From Schaedlerella arabinosiphila (lineage in GTDB: Bacteria; Bacillota; Clostridia; Lachnospirales; Lachnospiraceae), in the NCBI RefSeq assembly GCF_003885045.1, contig NZ_RHJS01000002.1:5635302-5699301 (forward strand): a stretch of 64,000 bases of DNA, written 5' to 3'. The notes under the pieces were generated by a model. It was not told the DNA's origin, did no database searches, and saw only the letters and a program-made list of their open reading frames with translations. The position numbers were made by a program, and so were the translations under genes. This document shows positions 51,936 to 60,678 of the stretch, piece after piece (position 1 is the stretch's first letter; every line of letters begins with the position of its first letter).

Positions 51936-52154
51936 GAGCGGTATGTTTTCGGAGATGCCCGGGAAGCAAAATGGCAGTGCCTGTCTGGTCAGGGCTGCAG
52001 CTCTTCTCCCGCCGGTATCAGGGAATGTGATTCACAGAAAAAGAGGGAATTTCCAGGCGGTTTTGGAGAGAAAATGATTTGACGCTGGGTCGGTTTTTGG
52101 GATATACTAGAGAAGGAAAAATTAGGAAAAGATACATGGAAAGGAAGAGGAACG

Positions 52155-52697
52155 ATGAAGCTGATGATCGCGTCGGATATACATGGCTCCGGGTACTACT
52201 GCCGGCAGATGCTGGGGGCATATCGGAGGGAACACGCCGACAGGCTGGTGCTGTTAGGAGACATTTTATATCATGGACCGCGTAACGATCTTCCCAGGGA
52301 ATATGAGCCGAAGGAGGTTATTTCCATGCTCAACGGCGTAAAGCAGGAGCTGCTTTGCGTAAGGGGGAACTGCGACACGGAAGTAGACCAGATGGTTCTG
52401 GAATTTCCCATTCTGGCAGATTACTGTTTTTTGGAAATCGGCGGGAAGACCATGTTCGCGACTCACGGCCATGTATTCAACCCAAACCATCCGCCCATGC
52501 TCAAGGCAGGGGATATCCTGCTGAACGGACATACACATATTCCGGCATGTGAGGAGACAGGGGCGTTCTGGTATCTGAATCCGGGCTCCGTATCCATTCC
52601 CAAGGAAGGCTCCCCGCACGGCTATCTCACGTATGAGAACGGGATGTTTGAATGGAAGGACATGAAAGGAGAGGTCTGGAAAAAGAAATTACTATAG
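52155..52697 (+). CDS. YfcE/MJ0936-type metallophosphoesterase
   Basis: A 180-residue phosphodiesterase of the calcineurin fold. SDIHGS, GDILYHGPRND, VRGNCDTE, THGHVFNP and GHTHIP are the five metal-binding motifs. It hydrolyses phosphodiesters such as model cyclic or nucleotide substrates; the natural target is unknown. AAGAGGAACG precedes the ATG. It lies 11 bp before the NYN gene. Confidence 0.9.
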   Translation: MKLMIASDIHGSGYYCRQMLGAYRREHADRLVLLGDILYHGPRNDLPREYEPKEVISMLNGVKQELLCVRGNCDTEVDQMVLEFPILADYCFLEIGGKTMFATHGHVFNPNHPPMLKAGDILLNGHTHIPACEETGAFWYLNPGSVSIPKEGSPHGYLTYENGMFEWKDMKGEVWKKKLL

Positions 52698-52708
52698 AGG
52701 AGGTAAGA

Positions 52709-53683
52709 ATGATAGAGGATAGAATAGCTCTTTTGATTGACGCAGACAATGTCTCTGCGAAGTACATCAAGCCGATCATGGACGAACTGTCCAAGTACGG
52801 CAATATCACATATAAAAGGATTTACGGGGACTGGACAAGCCCGTACAATCTGAGCTGGAAGGAGGTCCTGCTTCAGAACAGTATCACGCCGATCCAGCAG
52901 TTCAGCTATACATACGGAAAGAATGCGACAGACTCCGCGATGATCATCGACGCCATGGACATGCTGTATACCAGCGAGCTGGAAGGATTCTGCCTGGTTT
53001 CCAGCGACAGCGATTTTACGAAGCTGGCCAGCCGTCTCAGGGAAAACGGCAAGCTGGTGATCGGTATGGGAGAGGACAAGACGCCCATCCCCTTCCGAAA
53101 AGCCTGCGACATTTTCACGGTACTGGAGCTTCTTCTGGAAGACAGCACAATGGAAAATACAGAAAAAGCGCCTGCGGTATCTACGTCTGCCAAGGAGCTC
53201 AAGCGCAGCAGCGTGGATGTGGTGAAGAATCAGATCGAAGAAGCTGTGATCAAGATCATCATGGAAAACCAAAACGACGACAAGGAGACCGGCCTCGGCG
53301 AGGTGGGAAGCCGTCTTTTGAAGCTGTATCCTGATTTTGACGTGCGGAGGTACGGATACAGCCTGCTGTCCAAATTTCTTGAGACGTTTCCCAAGCTGAA
53401 ACTAAAGCAGGACGGAACCAAGGTTTCCGTGATGCTGTATGAGGACAAGAGCCGGAAGGACCTGCTGGAGGAATACATACTGCAGCAGATCAAATATGCG
53501 GGAAAACAGGGAGTTTCCCTGGGAACGCTGGGCAACCGGATCCGGAACCGGTTCGGGGATTTCAAGGTTCATGACTACGGATATTCCCAGTTCAAATCTT
53601 ACATCCAGAGCTTCGAAGACGTGAAGATCGAAGACGACGGAGAGCAGAATTGGGCGATCTATGTTAAGAACCAGGAGTCTTAG
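52709..53683 (+). CDS. NYN-domain RNase with OST-HTH/LOTUS repeats
   Basis: The start at 52709 has GAGGAGG upstream. Residues 1-140 are a NYN (PIN-like) nuclease with acidic residues in LLIDADNV, DSAMIIDAMD and VSSDSDFTKLA, the metal-binding Asp set. Two OST-HTH/LOTUS domains follow at about 175-240 and 252-320 (DVRRYGYSLLSKFLETFPKL and VHDYGYSQFKSYIQSF). LOTUS domains bind RNA, including G-quadruplex RNA. The bacterial combination probably processes a specific RNA. Likely cytoplasmic. Confidence 0.88.
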   Translation: MIEDRIALLIDADNVSAKYIKPIMDELSKYGNITYKRIYGDWTSPYNLSWKEVLLQNSITPIQQFSYTYGKNATDSAMIIDAMDMLYTSELEGFCLVSSDSDFTKLASRLRENGKLVIGMGEDKTPIPFRKACDIFTVLELLLEDSTMENTEKAPAVSTSAKELKRSSVDVVKNQIEEAVIKIIMENQNDDKETGLGEVGSRLLKLYPDFDVRRYGYSLLSKFLETFPKLKLKQDGTKVSVMLYEDKSRKDLLEEYILQQIKYAGKQGVSLGTLGNRIRNRFGDFKVHDYGYSQFKSYIQSFEDVKIEDDGEQNWAIYVKNQES

Positions 53684-53776
53684 ATCCATATACCGCGGCA
53701 GTCAGAACGACCGGACGCAGACCCGCCTTCTGTTCTGATTTGCTGGAATATTTTCACTAAAAGAAGAGGAATAACG

Positions 53777-55822
53777 ATGAGAGAGATCATAAACGGAGAA
53801 CGTTTTGTAATGGGGACCTGCTACTATCCCGAGCACTGGGATTCCTCCCTGTGGGAGGATGATCTGGAGCGGATGCTGCAGGCAGGCATTGAGGTGATCC
53901 GCATTGCGGAATTTGCATGGAACAAGATCGAGCCGGAGGAAGGTGTGTACACCTATGAATTTTTTGACTCCTTCCTGGAGCTGGCGCAGAAAAAAGGAAT
54001 GAAGGTCATTTTCTGTACGCCCACGGCAACCCCGCCGGTATGGCTGACCGAGAAGTATCCGGAGGTGCTCAATGCGGACCAGGACGGCCTGCTATACCGC
54101 CACGGCGCAAGACGGCACTACAATTACAACTCCCCCGTATATCAGAAGCTGTGCCGCAATATCGTGGAAAAGTCCGCATCCCACTACGGCGGACACCCTG
54201 CCATTATCGGATGGCAGATCGACAATGAGGTGAACTGCGAGCTGGACGAATTTTATTCCGAAAGCGATACACTGGCGTTCCGGCATTTTCTTCAGGAAAA
54301 ATACAAAACCATAGACGGACTGAACCAGGCATGGGGAACCATTTTCTGGAACCAGACCTACAACTGCTGGGAGCAGGTATATGTGCCCCGCAAGACGGTT
54401 CACAACACCAACAACCCCCACCATTTGCTGGATTATTACCGTTTTGTCTCAGACAGCGCCCGGCGTTTTGTAAGGATGCAGTCCGAGATCATTCGGAAAT
54501 ACTGCAAAAAAGAGGATTTTATCACCACCAACGGCATCTTCGGCAATCTGGATAACCAGGCGATGCAGAAGGAAAGCCTGGACTTTATGACCTACGATTC
54601 CTACCCGAATTTTGCGTACTGTTTGGACGATTATCAGGCGGAGGATCCCATCAAGGACCGCAAATGGAGCCGGAATCTGGCGGAGACAAGAGCCATTTCC
54701 CCCATCTTCGGGATCATGGAGCAGCAGAGCGGCGCAAACGGCTGGACCACCCGGATGGAAGCGCCCACGCCCAGGCCCGGGCAGATCACCCTCTGGACCA
54801 TGCAGAGCATTGCCCACGGAGCGGATTTTGTCAGCTATTTCCGCTGGCGGACCTGCACGGTGGGGACGGAGATGTACTGGCACGGTATCCTGGATTATTC
54901 CGGGCGGGACAACCGCAGGCTTCGGGAGATCCGTGAGATTGCCCGGAAGATGGAAGGCATGAAGGAAATCGCAGGCGCGCGCTATGCGGCGAAGGTGGGG
55001 ATCTTAAAGGACTATGACAATATCTGGGACGCCCGCCAGGACAAGTGGCATGAGCGGGTGGACAAATGCAGCCAGAAGTCCCTGTTTGCCGCGCTGCAGA
55101 TGACCCATACGCCTTTCGATTACGTCTATCTTGACGATGAGACCGACTGGGAGGAGCTGCGGAAGTATGAAGTGCTGTTCTATCCTCATGCATCCATTCT
55201 GACGGATGCCCGGATGAAGGCGCTGGAAACCTATGTGTCCGAAGGCGGGAAGCTGGTCATGGGCTGCAGGACCGGCTACAAGGATCTCTGCGGACGGTGC
55301 GTGATGGACAAGCTGCCGGGAAAGGCGGCGGAGCTGACCGGAACGGATATCCCGGAATACTCCTTTGTGGCGCCCGATGACGGCAGAGTGCTGGCGGACT
55401 GGGACGGAACGAAGGTGGAAGCCGCGGTATTCAATGATCTTCTGGAACCTGCGGGAGAGCAGGCGGAGGTTTTGGCCCGTTATGCGTCCAGCTATTACGC
55501 GGGGACGCCGGCATTGATCCGCAACCGGTATGGAAAGGGCGAGGCCTATTACTTCGGCGGAGCCTTTGCGCTGGATACGGCGAAGGTATTTTTGGACAAG
55601 CTGGGAGTGGGGACACCCTGGAGGGAAACGCTGAAGCTGCCCGAGTGCTGCGAGCTGGCTGTCCGGGAGAAGGACGGCAGGAGATATTTCTTCGTGCTGA
55701 ACTATGCTCCGGAGAGCGTGAAAGTGGAAGTGAAAAAGGAGCTGCGGGAACTATTCGCAGGAGAATTGATCAAAGGCGAAGCGGAGCTTGGGGCTTATGA
55801 GGTGAAGATTTTCGCGGAATAG
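53777..55822 (+). CDS. GH42 beta-galactosidase
   Basis: A 681-residue GH42 enzyme. YYPEHWD opens the TIM barrel; the acid/base is Glu151 in WQIDNEVNC and the nucleophile Glu315 in FGIMEQQSG. A trimerisation alpha/beta domain and a C-terminal beta domain follow. No signal peptide, so it hydrolyses imported galactosides in the cytoplasm. It has its own terminator. AAGAAGAGGA precedes the ATG. Confidence 0.95.
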   Translation: MREIINGERFVMGTCYYPEHWDSSLWEDDLERMLQAGIEVIRIAEFAWNKIEPEEGVYTYEFFDSFLELAQKKGMKVIFCTPTATPPVWLTEKYPEVLNADQDGLLYRHGARRHYNYNSPVYQKLCRNIVEKSASHYGGHPAIIGWQIDNEVNCELDEFYSESDTLAFRHFLQEKYKTIDGLNQAWGTIFWNQTYNCWEQVYVPRKTVHNTNNPHHLLDYYRFVSDSARRFVRMQSEIIRKYCKKEDFITTNGIFGNLDNQAMQKESLDFMTYDSYPNFAYCLDDYQAEDPIKDRKWSRNLAETRAISPIFGIMEQQSGANGWTTRMEAPTPRPGQITLWTMQSIAHGADFVSYFRWRTCTVGTEMYWHGILDYSGRDNRRLREIREIARKMEGMKEIAGARYAAKVGILKDYDNIWDARQDKWHERVDKCSQKSLFAALQMTHTPFDYVYLDDETDWEELRKYEVLFYPHASILTDARMKALETYVSEGGKLVMGCRTGYKDLCGRCVMDKLPGKAAELTGTDIPEYSFVAPDDGRVLADWDGTKVEAAVFNDLLEPAGEQAEVLARYASSYYAGTPALIRNRYGKGEAYYFGGAFALDTAKVFLDKLGVGTPWRETLKLPECCELAVREKDGRRYFFVLNYAPESVKVEVKKELRELFAGELIKGEAELGAYEVKIFAE

Positions 55823-55872
55823 GTGATGAGCGAAGCTGATGAATGCAGCGGTACGGTAAAAAATGGAAAAGA

Positions 55873-55913
55873 AATGAGCTCTGTGGAATGAGAACCATGG
55901 CGCTCATTTTTTT
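55873..55913 (+). terminator. Terminator of the GH42 gene
   Basis: AATGAGC (55873) pairs with GCTCATT (55902), the stem extended by CTGTGG/CCATGG with wobble, then seven T. It lies between convergent genes and may serve the toxin gene as well. Confidence 0.8.
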
Positions 55914-55917
55914 CATG

Positions 55918-56181
55918 CTATTGATCTCCATAGTGATAACGACATGCCAGAATATAGATATTGCTTTCATCTATTCTGTAAATCAAACGGTCTTTATCGT
56001 TAATCCGTCTGCTCCAATATCCGGATAAGTTCCCTCTTAATGGTTCTGGTTTTCCAATTCCGCTATTGCCATTCCTAACAATATCATTGATTAACTGATT
56101 GATCTTTTTCAGTGTTTTACGGTCCTCTGTCTGCCAATAAAGATAATCTTCCCAACCAGTATCTGCAAACACCTTATTCAT
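55918..56181 (-). CDS. yoeB: YoeB-family toxin
   Basis: An 87-residue ribosome-dependent mRNA interferase. It starts at 56181 with MNKVFADTGWEDYLYWQ; catalytic residues are visible in GKPEPLRG (Glu), WSRRI (Arg) and CRYHYGD (His). It overlaps the antitoxin gene by 8 bp. It would be kept inactive by YefM. Confidence 0.93.
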   Translation of the reverse strand: MNKVFADTGWEDYLYWQTEDRKTLKKINQLINDIVRNGNSGIGKPEPLRGNLSGYWSRRINDKDRLIYRIDESNIYILACRYHYGDQ

Positions 56182-56440
56182 TATCTTCTGCCTCGGATAA
56201 CTCATGTACAGAATATTGACCATTCTCCAACTGAGCTTTGCCTTTCATCAGCCAATCATAATTTTCTTTATTGCCCATGACATAAATGTTTTCCATAAGG
56301 TTATTATAAGATTCTTCTGATATCATAACGACATTCTTGTTATTTTTTCTTAAAACGATCATAGTCTCATAATCATCTGTTACCTTATCCATATACGTTT
56401 TCATATTATCCCGAAGATTTGTATAATTTACTGCTAACAT
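56174..56440 (-). CDS. yefM: YefM-family antitoxin
   Basis: An 88-residue Phd/YefM protein. AVNYTNLRDNMKTYMDKV is the DNA-binding N-terminus and the acidic C-terminus (HELSEAEDNE) wraps the toxin. GGGAGGTATTTC precedes the ATG. It represses its own promoter, helped by YoeB. Confidence 0.93.
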   Translation of the reverse strand: MLAVNYTNLRDNMKTYMDKVTDDYETMIVLRKNNKNVVMISEESYNNLMENIYVMGNKENYDWLMKGKAQLENGQYSVHELSEAEDNE

Positions 56441-56483
56441 GATGAAATACCTCCCACATACAAACGCGAATTTCTATATTTAC

Positions 56484-56512
56484 ATTATAGAGTACAGTTT
56501 TCTGTACGTCAA
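56484..56512 (-). promoter_or_regulatory. YefM-YoeB promoter and operator
   Basis: On the minus strand TTGACG and TATAAT are 17 bp apart. The spacer holds the palindrome GTACAG-TTTT-CTGTAC (56492-56507), fitting the known YefM preference for TGTACA-type sites. Confidence 0.75.
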
Positions 56513-56730
56513 GGATAGGCTTGTTATTCATATAATTCTTCTGATATAAAAATCTTTCGTTTCAGGCATAGAAAATGGATGTCAACGATCAGGTTCTTCT
56601 TTTGCTGTAAATATAAGCAAGACAAGTCTGCAAAGTCAAATGCAATTAAAAAAACAGCCAAATAAGATAAAAGCTTTTCCGCAATAAAACTTCTAAAATA
56701 ATGCTATGAAAGAGAGAAGGAAGTGAAAAG

Positions 56731-57924
56731 GTGAAAAGTGAGGAGAAAATTTTTAACTGCTATTTTTTTGTGATCGCATTTACAAATCTGTGTGTTTCCA
56801 CAATTATACAGATGTTTAATTCTACAATTACACTGCATATTGACCAACTGGACTATTCTGCATCAATTTCAGGAACGATCATTTCCATAGGGGCGATTGC
56901 GGCAACTGTATATCGTTTTTTTGGAGGAAAGCTGTGTGAAAAACGGGGAAGGCGTCTGTTGATCATTTGGGGAACCGTCTGCCTGGGAGTTTCTTCCTTT
57001 ATTATGGGGAACGCGGCATCGCTTCTTCTGATCTATTTTGTACGCATCTTTCAAATGGTTGGATATTCTATGGTCTCAACAGCCGTTTCCGTAGCCGTTA
57101 TTGATGTCATTCCGTCCGGGAAGGTAGGACGGGGCATAGGGTATTTCAGCCTTGCAACCTCGGTTTCACAGGCATTTGGCCCGTCGGTTGCTCTGATGAT
57201 GTACGAAGGAAAAGGCGGATTTGGGACAGTTATGACAGGTGTGGCAGTGATCAGCCTGCTTTCTCTGATGATCGTTGTGATATTTTTAGATTATGAGAAA
57301 AAAATCGGACAGAAAAAGGAGAACGCGGCGGAAAAGCCGGTAGAGACGGAAAAGGGGCTATGGAAATATATTGAGAAGCATGCGCTTCCGGCGGCAATGA
57401 TCAATTTTTTCATTATATTTTCCGGCGGACTGATTACGATGTATCTGACGCTATACGCGTCTAAAATGGGAATTGCAAATGCGGGAATGTTCTTTTCTGT
57501 TTCCGTAATCTTTATGATAGGGGCAAGAGTGCTGTCGGGAAACATCAGCGATAATTACGGAGTGCTGGTAGCCCTGATACCAGGAGCGATTTTACTGATT
57601 GCGGCCTATATTCTGCTGATATTAAGCGCAGGAAATTCCATGCTGTTCTATATAGCCGGCGGATTTTATGGTTTGGGAGGCGGCCTGACGTCACCTGCGT
57701 TAAATGCGGAGGCAGTCAGGGGTGTGCCGAAGCACAGAGTCAGTATTGCATCTTCGACTTTTTTCCTGCCGCTGGATATTGCATTTGTAGTAAGTTCTGT
57801 GATCTGGGGAATTGTGATTGACTCATTCAGCTTCCGGGCGGCGTTTGGAATAGCAGCAGGATTTGTGGGGGCGGCAATGGTATTGGGAGCGGTTATTTTT
57901 TCTGTAAAGAGACAGAAACGATAA
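56731..57924 (+). CDS. MFS transporter
   Basis: A 397-residue carrier with twelve predicted helices and the MFS loop GGKLCEKRGRRLLI after helix 2. It starts at GTG with AAGGAAG upstream. It is the first gene of the C-glycoside-like cluster, so it probably imports the glycoside or exports an aglycone. Drug-efflux relatives exist, so direction and substrate are open. Confidence 0.87.
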   Translation: MKSEEKIFNCYFFVIAFTNLCVSTIIQMFNSTITLHIDQLDYSASISGTIISIGAIAATVYRFFGGKLCEKRGRRLLIIWGTVCLGVSSFIMGNAASLLLIYFVRIFQMVGYSMVSTAVSVAVIDVIPSGKVGRGIGYFSLATSVSQAFGPSVALMMYEGKGGFGTVMTGVAVISLLSLMIVVIFLDYEKKIGQKKENAAEKPVETEKGLWKYIEKHALPAAMINFFIIFSGGLITMYLTLYASKMGIANAGMFFSVSVIFMIGARVLSGNISDNYGVLVALIPGAILLIAAYILLILSAGNSMLFYIAGGFYGLGGGLTSPALNAEAVRGVPKHRVSIASSTFFLPLDIAFVVSSVIWGIVIDSFSFRAAFGIAAGFVGAAMVLGAVIFSVKRQKR

Positions 57925-57951
57925 TAAAAAAGTGTTAGAGGAGGATTTTAG

Positions 57952-59061
57952 ATGGGCATGAAAAAATTAAAAATCGGGATAATCGGATGCGGAGGAATTG
58001 CGAAACAAAAGCATTTGCCGGCACTGAAGGAGAATGCGGACTTAAATGAAATGATTGCTTTCTGTGATATCGTTGAAGAGAGAGCTTTGGAAGCGGCGAA
58101 AAAATTTGGAGGAGAAGACGCAAAGGTTTACACCGACTACAGAGAGCTGCTTGCAAATCCGGATATAGACGTAGTACATGTATGTACGCCGAATGTATCC
58201 CACAGTGAAATTACAGTGGCTGCATTTGAAGCAGGAAAGCACGTATACTGCGAAAAACCGATGTCGCACAGCGGAGAAGAAGCTGAACGGATGGTGGAAG
58301 CATGGAAAAAGTCCGGAAAAAAATTTACGGTTGGATATCAGAATCGTTTCCGCCCGGAAGTGCAGAATCTCCATAAAGCCTGTGAAAAAGGGGAACTGGG
58401 AGAGATTTATTATGGGAAGGCGCATGCGGTCAGAAGACGGGGCGTACCGACCTGGGGCGTTTTTCCTGACAAATCACAGCAGGGAGGCGGACCTCTGATT
58501 GATATTGGAACACATGCGCTGGATATCACTTTATGGTGTATGGGGAATTATGATGTGGATACAGTAACCGGATCTGTATTCTACAAGCTGGGAGGTTTTA
58601 AACAGGCAACAGAGGGAAATCTGTTTGGAGCATGGGACCCGGAAACGTTTGAGGTCGAGGATTCCGCAATGGGATACGTCAAAATGAAGAATGGAGCGGC
58701 GATTGCGCTGGAAGCAAGCTGGGCATTGAATATTCTGGAGTCCCGGGAAGCTTCGACTACGCTTTGCGGGACGCTGGCAGGGGCGGAGATCCATTCCGGC
58801 ATGAGCCATTCTAAAAATGAGTTGATTTACAATCGGGGAAGAAACAACCAGTTGATGGAGGAGACGCTTTCACCGATCGGGGGAGTCGCTTATTTTGGCG
58901 GAGGAGGCGGCGCAGAAGGCGTTGTAGATAACCGGCAATGGCTGGAAGCGATTATCAACGATACACAGCCGCTGGTAAATCCGGAAGAAGCTCTGGTGGT
59001 AACAAAAATTTTGGAGGCCATATACAGATCTGCGGAAACGGGAAAGGAAATAATTTTTTAA
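57952..59061 (+). CDS. Gfo/Idh/MocA-family oxidoreductase
   Basis: A 369-residue NAD(P)-dependent dehydrogenase. IGIIGCGGIAKQKHLPAL is the nucleotide loop, CEKPMSHSGEEAE carries the catalytic Lys of the EKP motif, and GTHALDITLW matches the active-site His segment. In C-glycoside pathways such enzymes (DgpA, CarA) oxidise the 3-hydroxyl of the sugar, which weakens the C-C bond. Its stop is 22 bp before the next start. GGAGG precedes the ATG; a start at 57958 (MKKLKIG) is also possible. Confidence 0.88.
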   Translation: MGMKKLKIGIIGCGGIAKQKHLPALKENADLNEMIAFCDIVEERALEAAKKFGGEDAKVYTDYRELLANPDIDVVHVCTPNVSHSEITVAAFEAGKHVYCEKPMSHSGEEAERMVEAWKKSGKKFTVGYQNRFRPEVQNLHKACEKGELGEIYYGKAHAVRRRGVPTWGVFPDKSQQGGGPLIDIGTHALDITLWCMGNYDVDTVTGSVFYKLGGFKQATEGNLFGAWDPETFEVEDSAMGYVKMKNGAAIALEASWALNILESREASTTLCGTLAGAEIHSGMSHSKNELIYNRGRNNQLMEETLSPIGGVAYFGGGGGAEGVVDNRQWLEAIINDTQPLVNPEEALVVTKILEAIYRSAETGKEIIF

Positions 59062-59083
59062 ATCATAAATAGGAGGTTTTTTC

Positions 59084-60538
59084 ATGGGACATAATATTAA
59101 ACGAAGCGTTACGATTTACAGTTGGCATCGACAGGTAGAGGCGGGAAAGCTGACATGGGAAGACTGCATCAAAGCAGCAGTGAAGATGGGCTGCAGCGGA
59201 TTGGAACTGCTGGGGCAGTTATATTTCAGATATTGCCCGGAAGCTCTTCAGGAGGATATTGATTCCTGGGAAGAAATGATGTGGAAATACGGAACAAAAA
59301 CGATTGCGCACGACTTTTTTGTAGATAAGACAATGTATGCGCATCGAAATCTGACGGTAAAGGAAAGTGTTGACATTGTAAGAAGACACGCGCTTTTTGC
59401 AAAATCCATCCATTGTCCGGTAATGCGGATCGGCGGACAGGTAGATCCGGAAGTGTTCCGTCAGTCAGTTCCGATTCTGGAAGACCTGGGAGTTAAGATG
59501 GGGTTGGAGATTCACAGCGGTTCTTCTTCCTTCTGTCTGCCGCAGGTACAGGACGTGATTGAGGTCATCCGGCAGTCAGGGTCAAAATATATCGGGATTG
59601 TTCCGGATATGAGTATGTTCTGTAAGGAAGTAAGCCAAAGCCAGCTCGCACTGGCACGCTCAGAGGGCGTAGATGAGAAGCTGGTGGAAGAAGTGGAAAA
59701 TCTGTATAAACAGGTGGATAATGTCCAATTCCGCAGTTTCTGCAATGAGCAGATGGAGCTGGCAAAGGACGAAGCGACAAAGGGATTTCTGGCAAGGATT
59801 CGCAGAACGGAATACTATGATCCAAAGGTTTTGCTGGAGCACATGCCATATATCATCCACTGCCACGGCAAGTTTTACGAAATGACAGAAGACTGCGAAG
59901 AGTCAACCATTGATTATCCCGGAATCTTAAATGTATTGGTAGAAGGCGGATACGACGGGTATATTTCGGCAGAATATGAAGGCCGCCCGATTAATGGAGA
60001 TACGTTTGAACCATTCCGGCGTTATCAGAAGATGCTGGATAAATATCTGGGGCATTATCCGGAAGCAAATTATCCGGAGTGGCCGAATGCAGAGCCTGTG
60101 AAGGGCGGCGGCTTTGGAGTTCCCAATCAGGCATTGCTGCCGAAGGGCTTCCAGAATCATTATGAAAATGGCGAGTGCACCGGATTTGAAGTTCAGGTAT
60201 CCAGCTATTATTACAGGGGAGTGCCGCTGAGTCTGTTTGAATCCTGTTATGTTGAAGTGAACGGGAAAATGTATGGACCGGAAAGCATGCGCGTGAAGGT
60301 AGACGGTGAAACCTTCCGATTCAAAGATATGTGCGATGTGACGCTCCATTACTGGAATAAAGGGTATCCGGCAACGATCATTATTGATGAGCCGGGCGGG
60401 TTGGAAGTAGGAAAAGAATACCGGGTATCTGCGGTTGTCACGATACGGGCATACTACATGAGAGAAGGGATCGCTGCCCAGCTTGCCGGGACACAGGTGA
60501 AAATGCCCTCTGCGGAAAAGCGTATACTCGAAGCATAG
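59084..60538 (+). CDS. Fused C-glycoside-deglycosidase-like protein
   Basis: A 484-residue protein in two parts. Residues 1-310 are a xylose-isomerase-like TIM barrel with metal ligands Glu142 (GLEIHSG), Asp175 (IVPDMSMF), a His near 259-261 (HCHGKF) and Glu297 (SAEYEG). Residues 350-475 match the small beta subunit (formerly DUF6379): SYYYRGVPLSLF, VEVNGKMYGPESMRVKVDGE and GGLEVGKEYRV. In known systems (DgpB-DgpC, CarB-CarC) these are separate polypeptides that cleave 3-oxo-C-glycosides. The fusion is unusual. AGGAGG precedes the ATG. Confidence 0.82.
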   Translation: MGHNIKRSVTIYSWHRQVEAGKLTWEDCIKAAVKMGCSGLELLGQLYFRYCPEALQEDIDSWEEMMWKYGTKTIAHDFFVDKTMYAHRNLTVKESVDIVRRHALFAKSIHCPVMRIGGQVDPEVFRQSVPILEDLGVKMGLEIHSGSSSFCLPQVQDVIEVIRQSGSKYIGIVPDMSMFCKEVSQSQLALARSEGVDEKLVEEVENLYKQVDNVQFRSFCNEQMELAKDEATKGFLARIRRTEYYDPKVLLEHMPYIIHCHGKFYEMTEDCEESTIDYPGILNVLVEGGYDGYISAEYEGRPINGDTFEPFRRYQKMLDKYLGHYPEANYPEWPNAEPVKGGGFGVPNQALLPKGFQNHYENGECTGFEVQVSSYYYRGVPLSLFESCYVEVNGKMYGPESMRVKVDGETFRFKDMCDVTLHYWNKGYPATIIIDEPGGLEVGKEYRVSAVVTIRAYYMREGIAAQLAGTQVKMPSAEKRILEA

Positions 60539-60559
60539 GAAGCAGAATATAAAAAGATT

Positions 60560-60590
60560 AGAAGCGGTCTGTAAGCAGGCTGCTTCTTGT
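60560..60590 (+). terminator. Possible terminator after the deglycosidase-like gene
   Basis: AGAAGC (60560) with GCTTCT (60582) and inner GTCTG/CAGGC pairing, followed by TTGTTG. A weak T-run. Confidence 0.5.
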
Positions 60591-60678
60591 TGCTGTTATC
60601 CCCTGGTCTGTACATTCTCTGAAATCCGAAAGGATGTGTTACTATAAAACATAGTCTACATAAAGGAGGAATTTAAAG

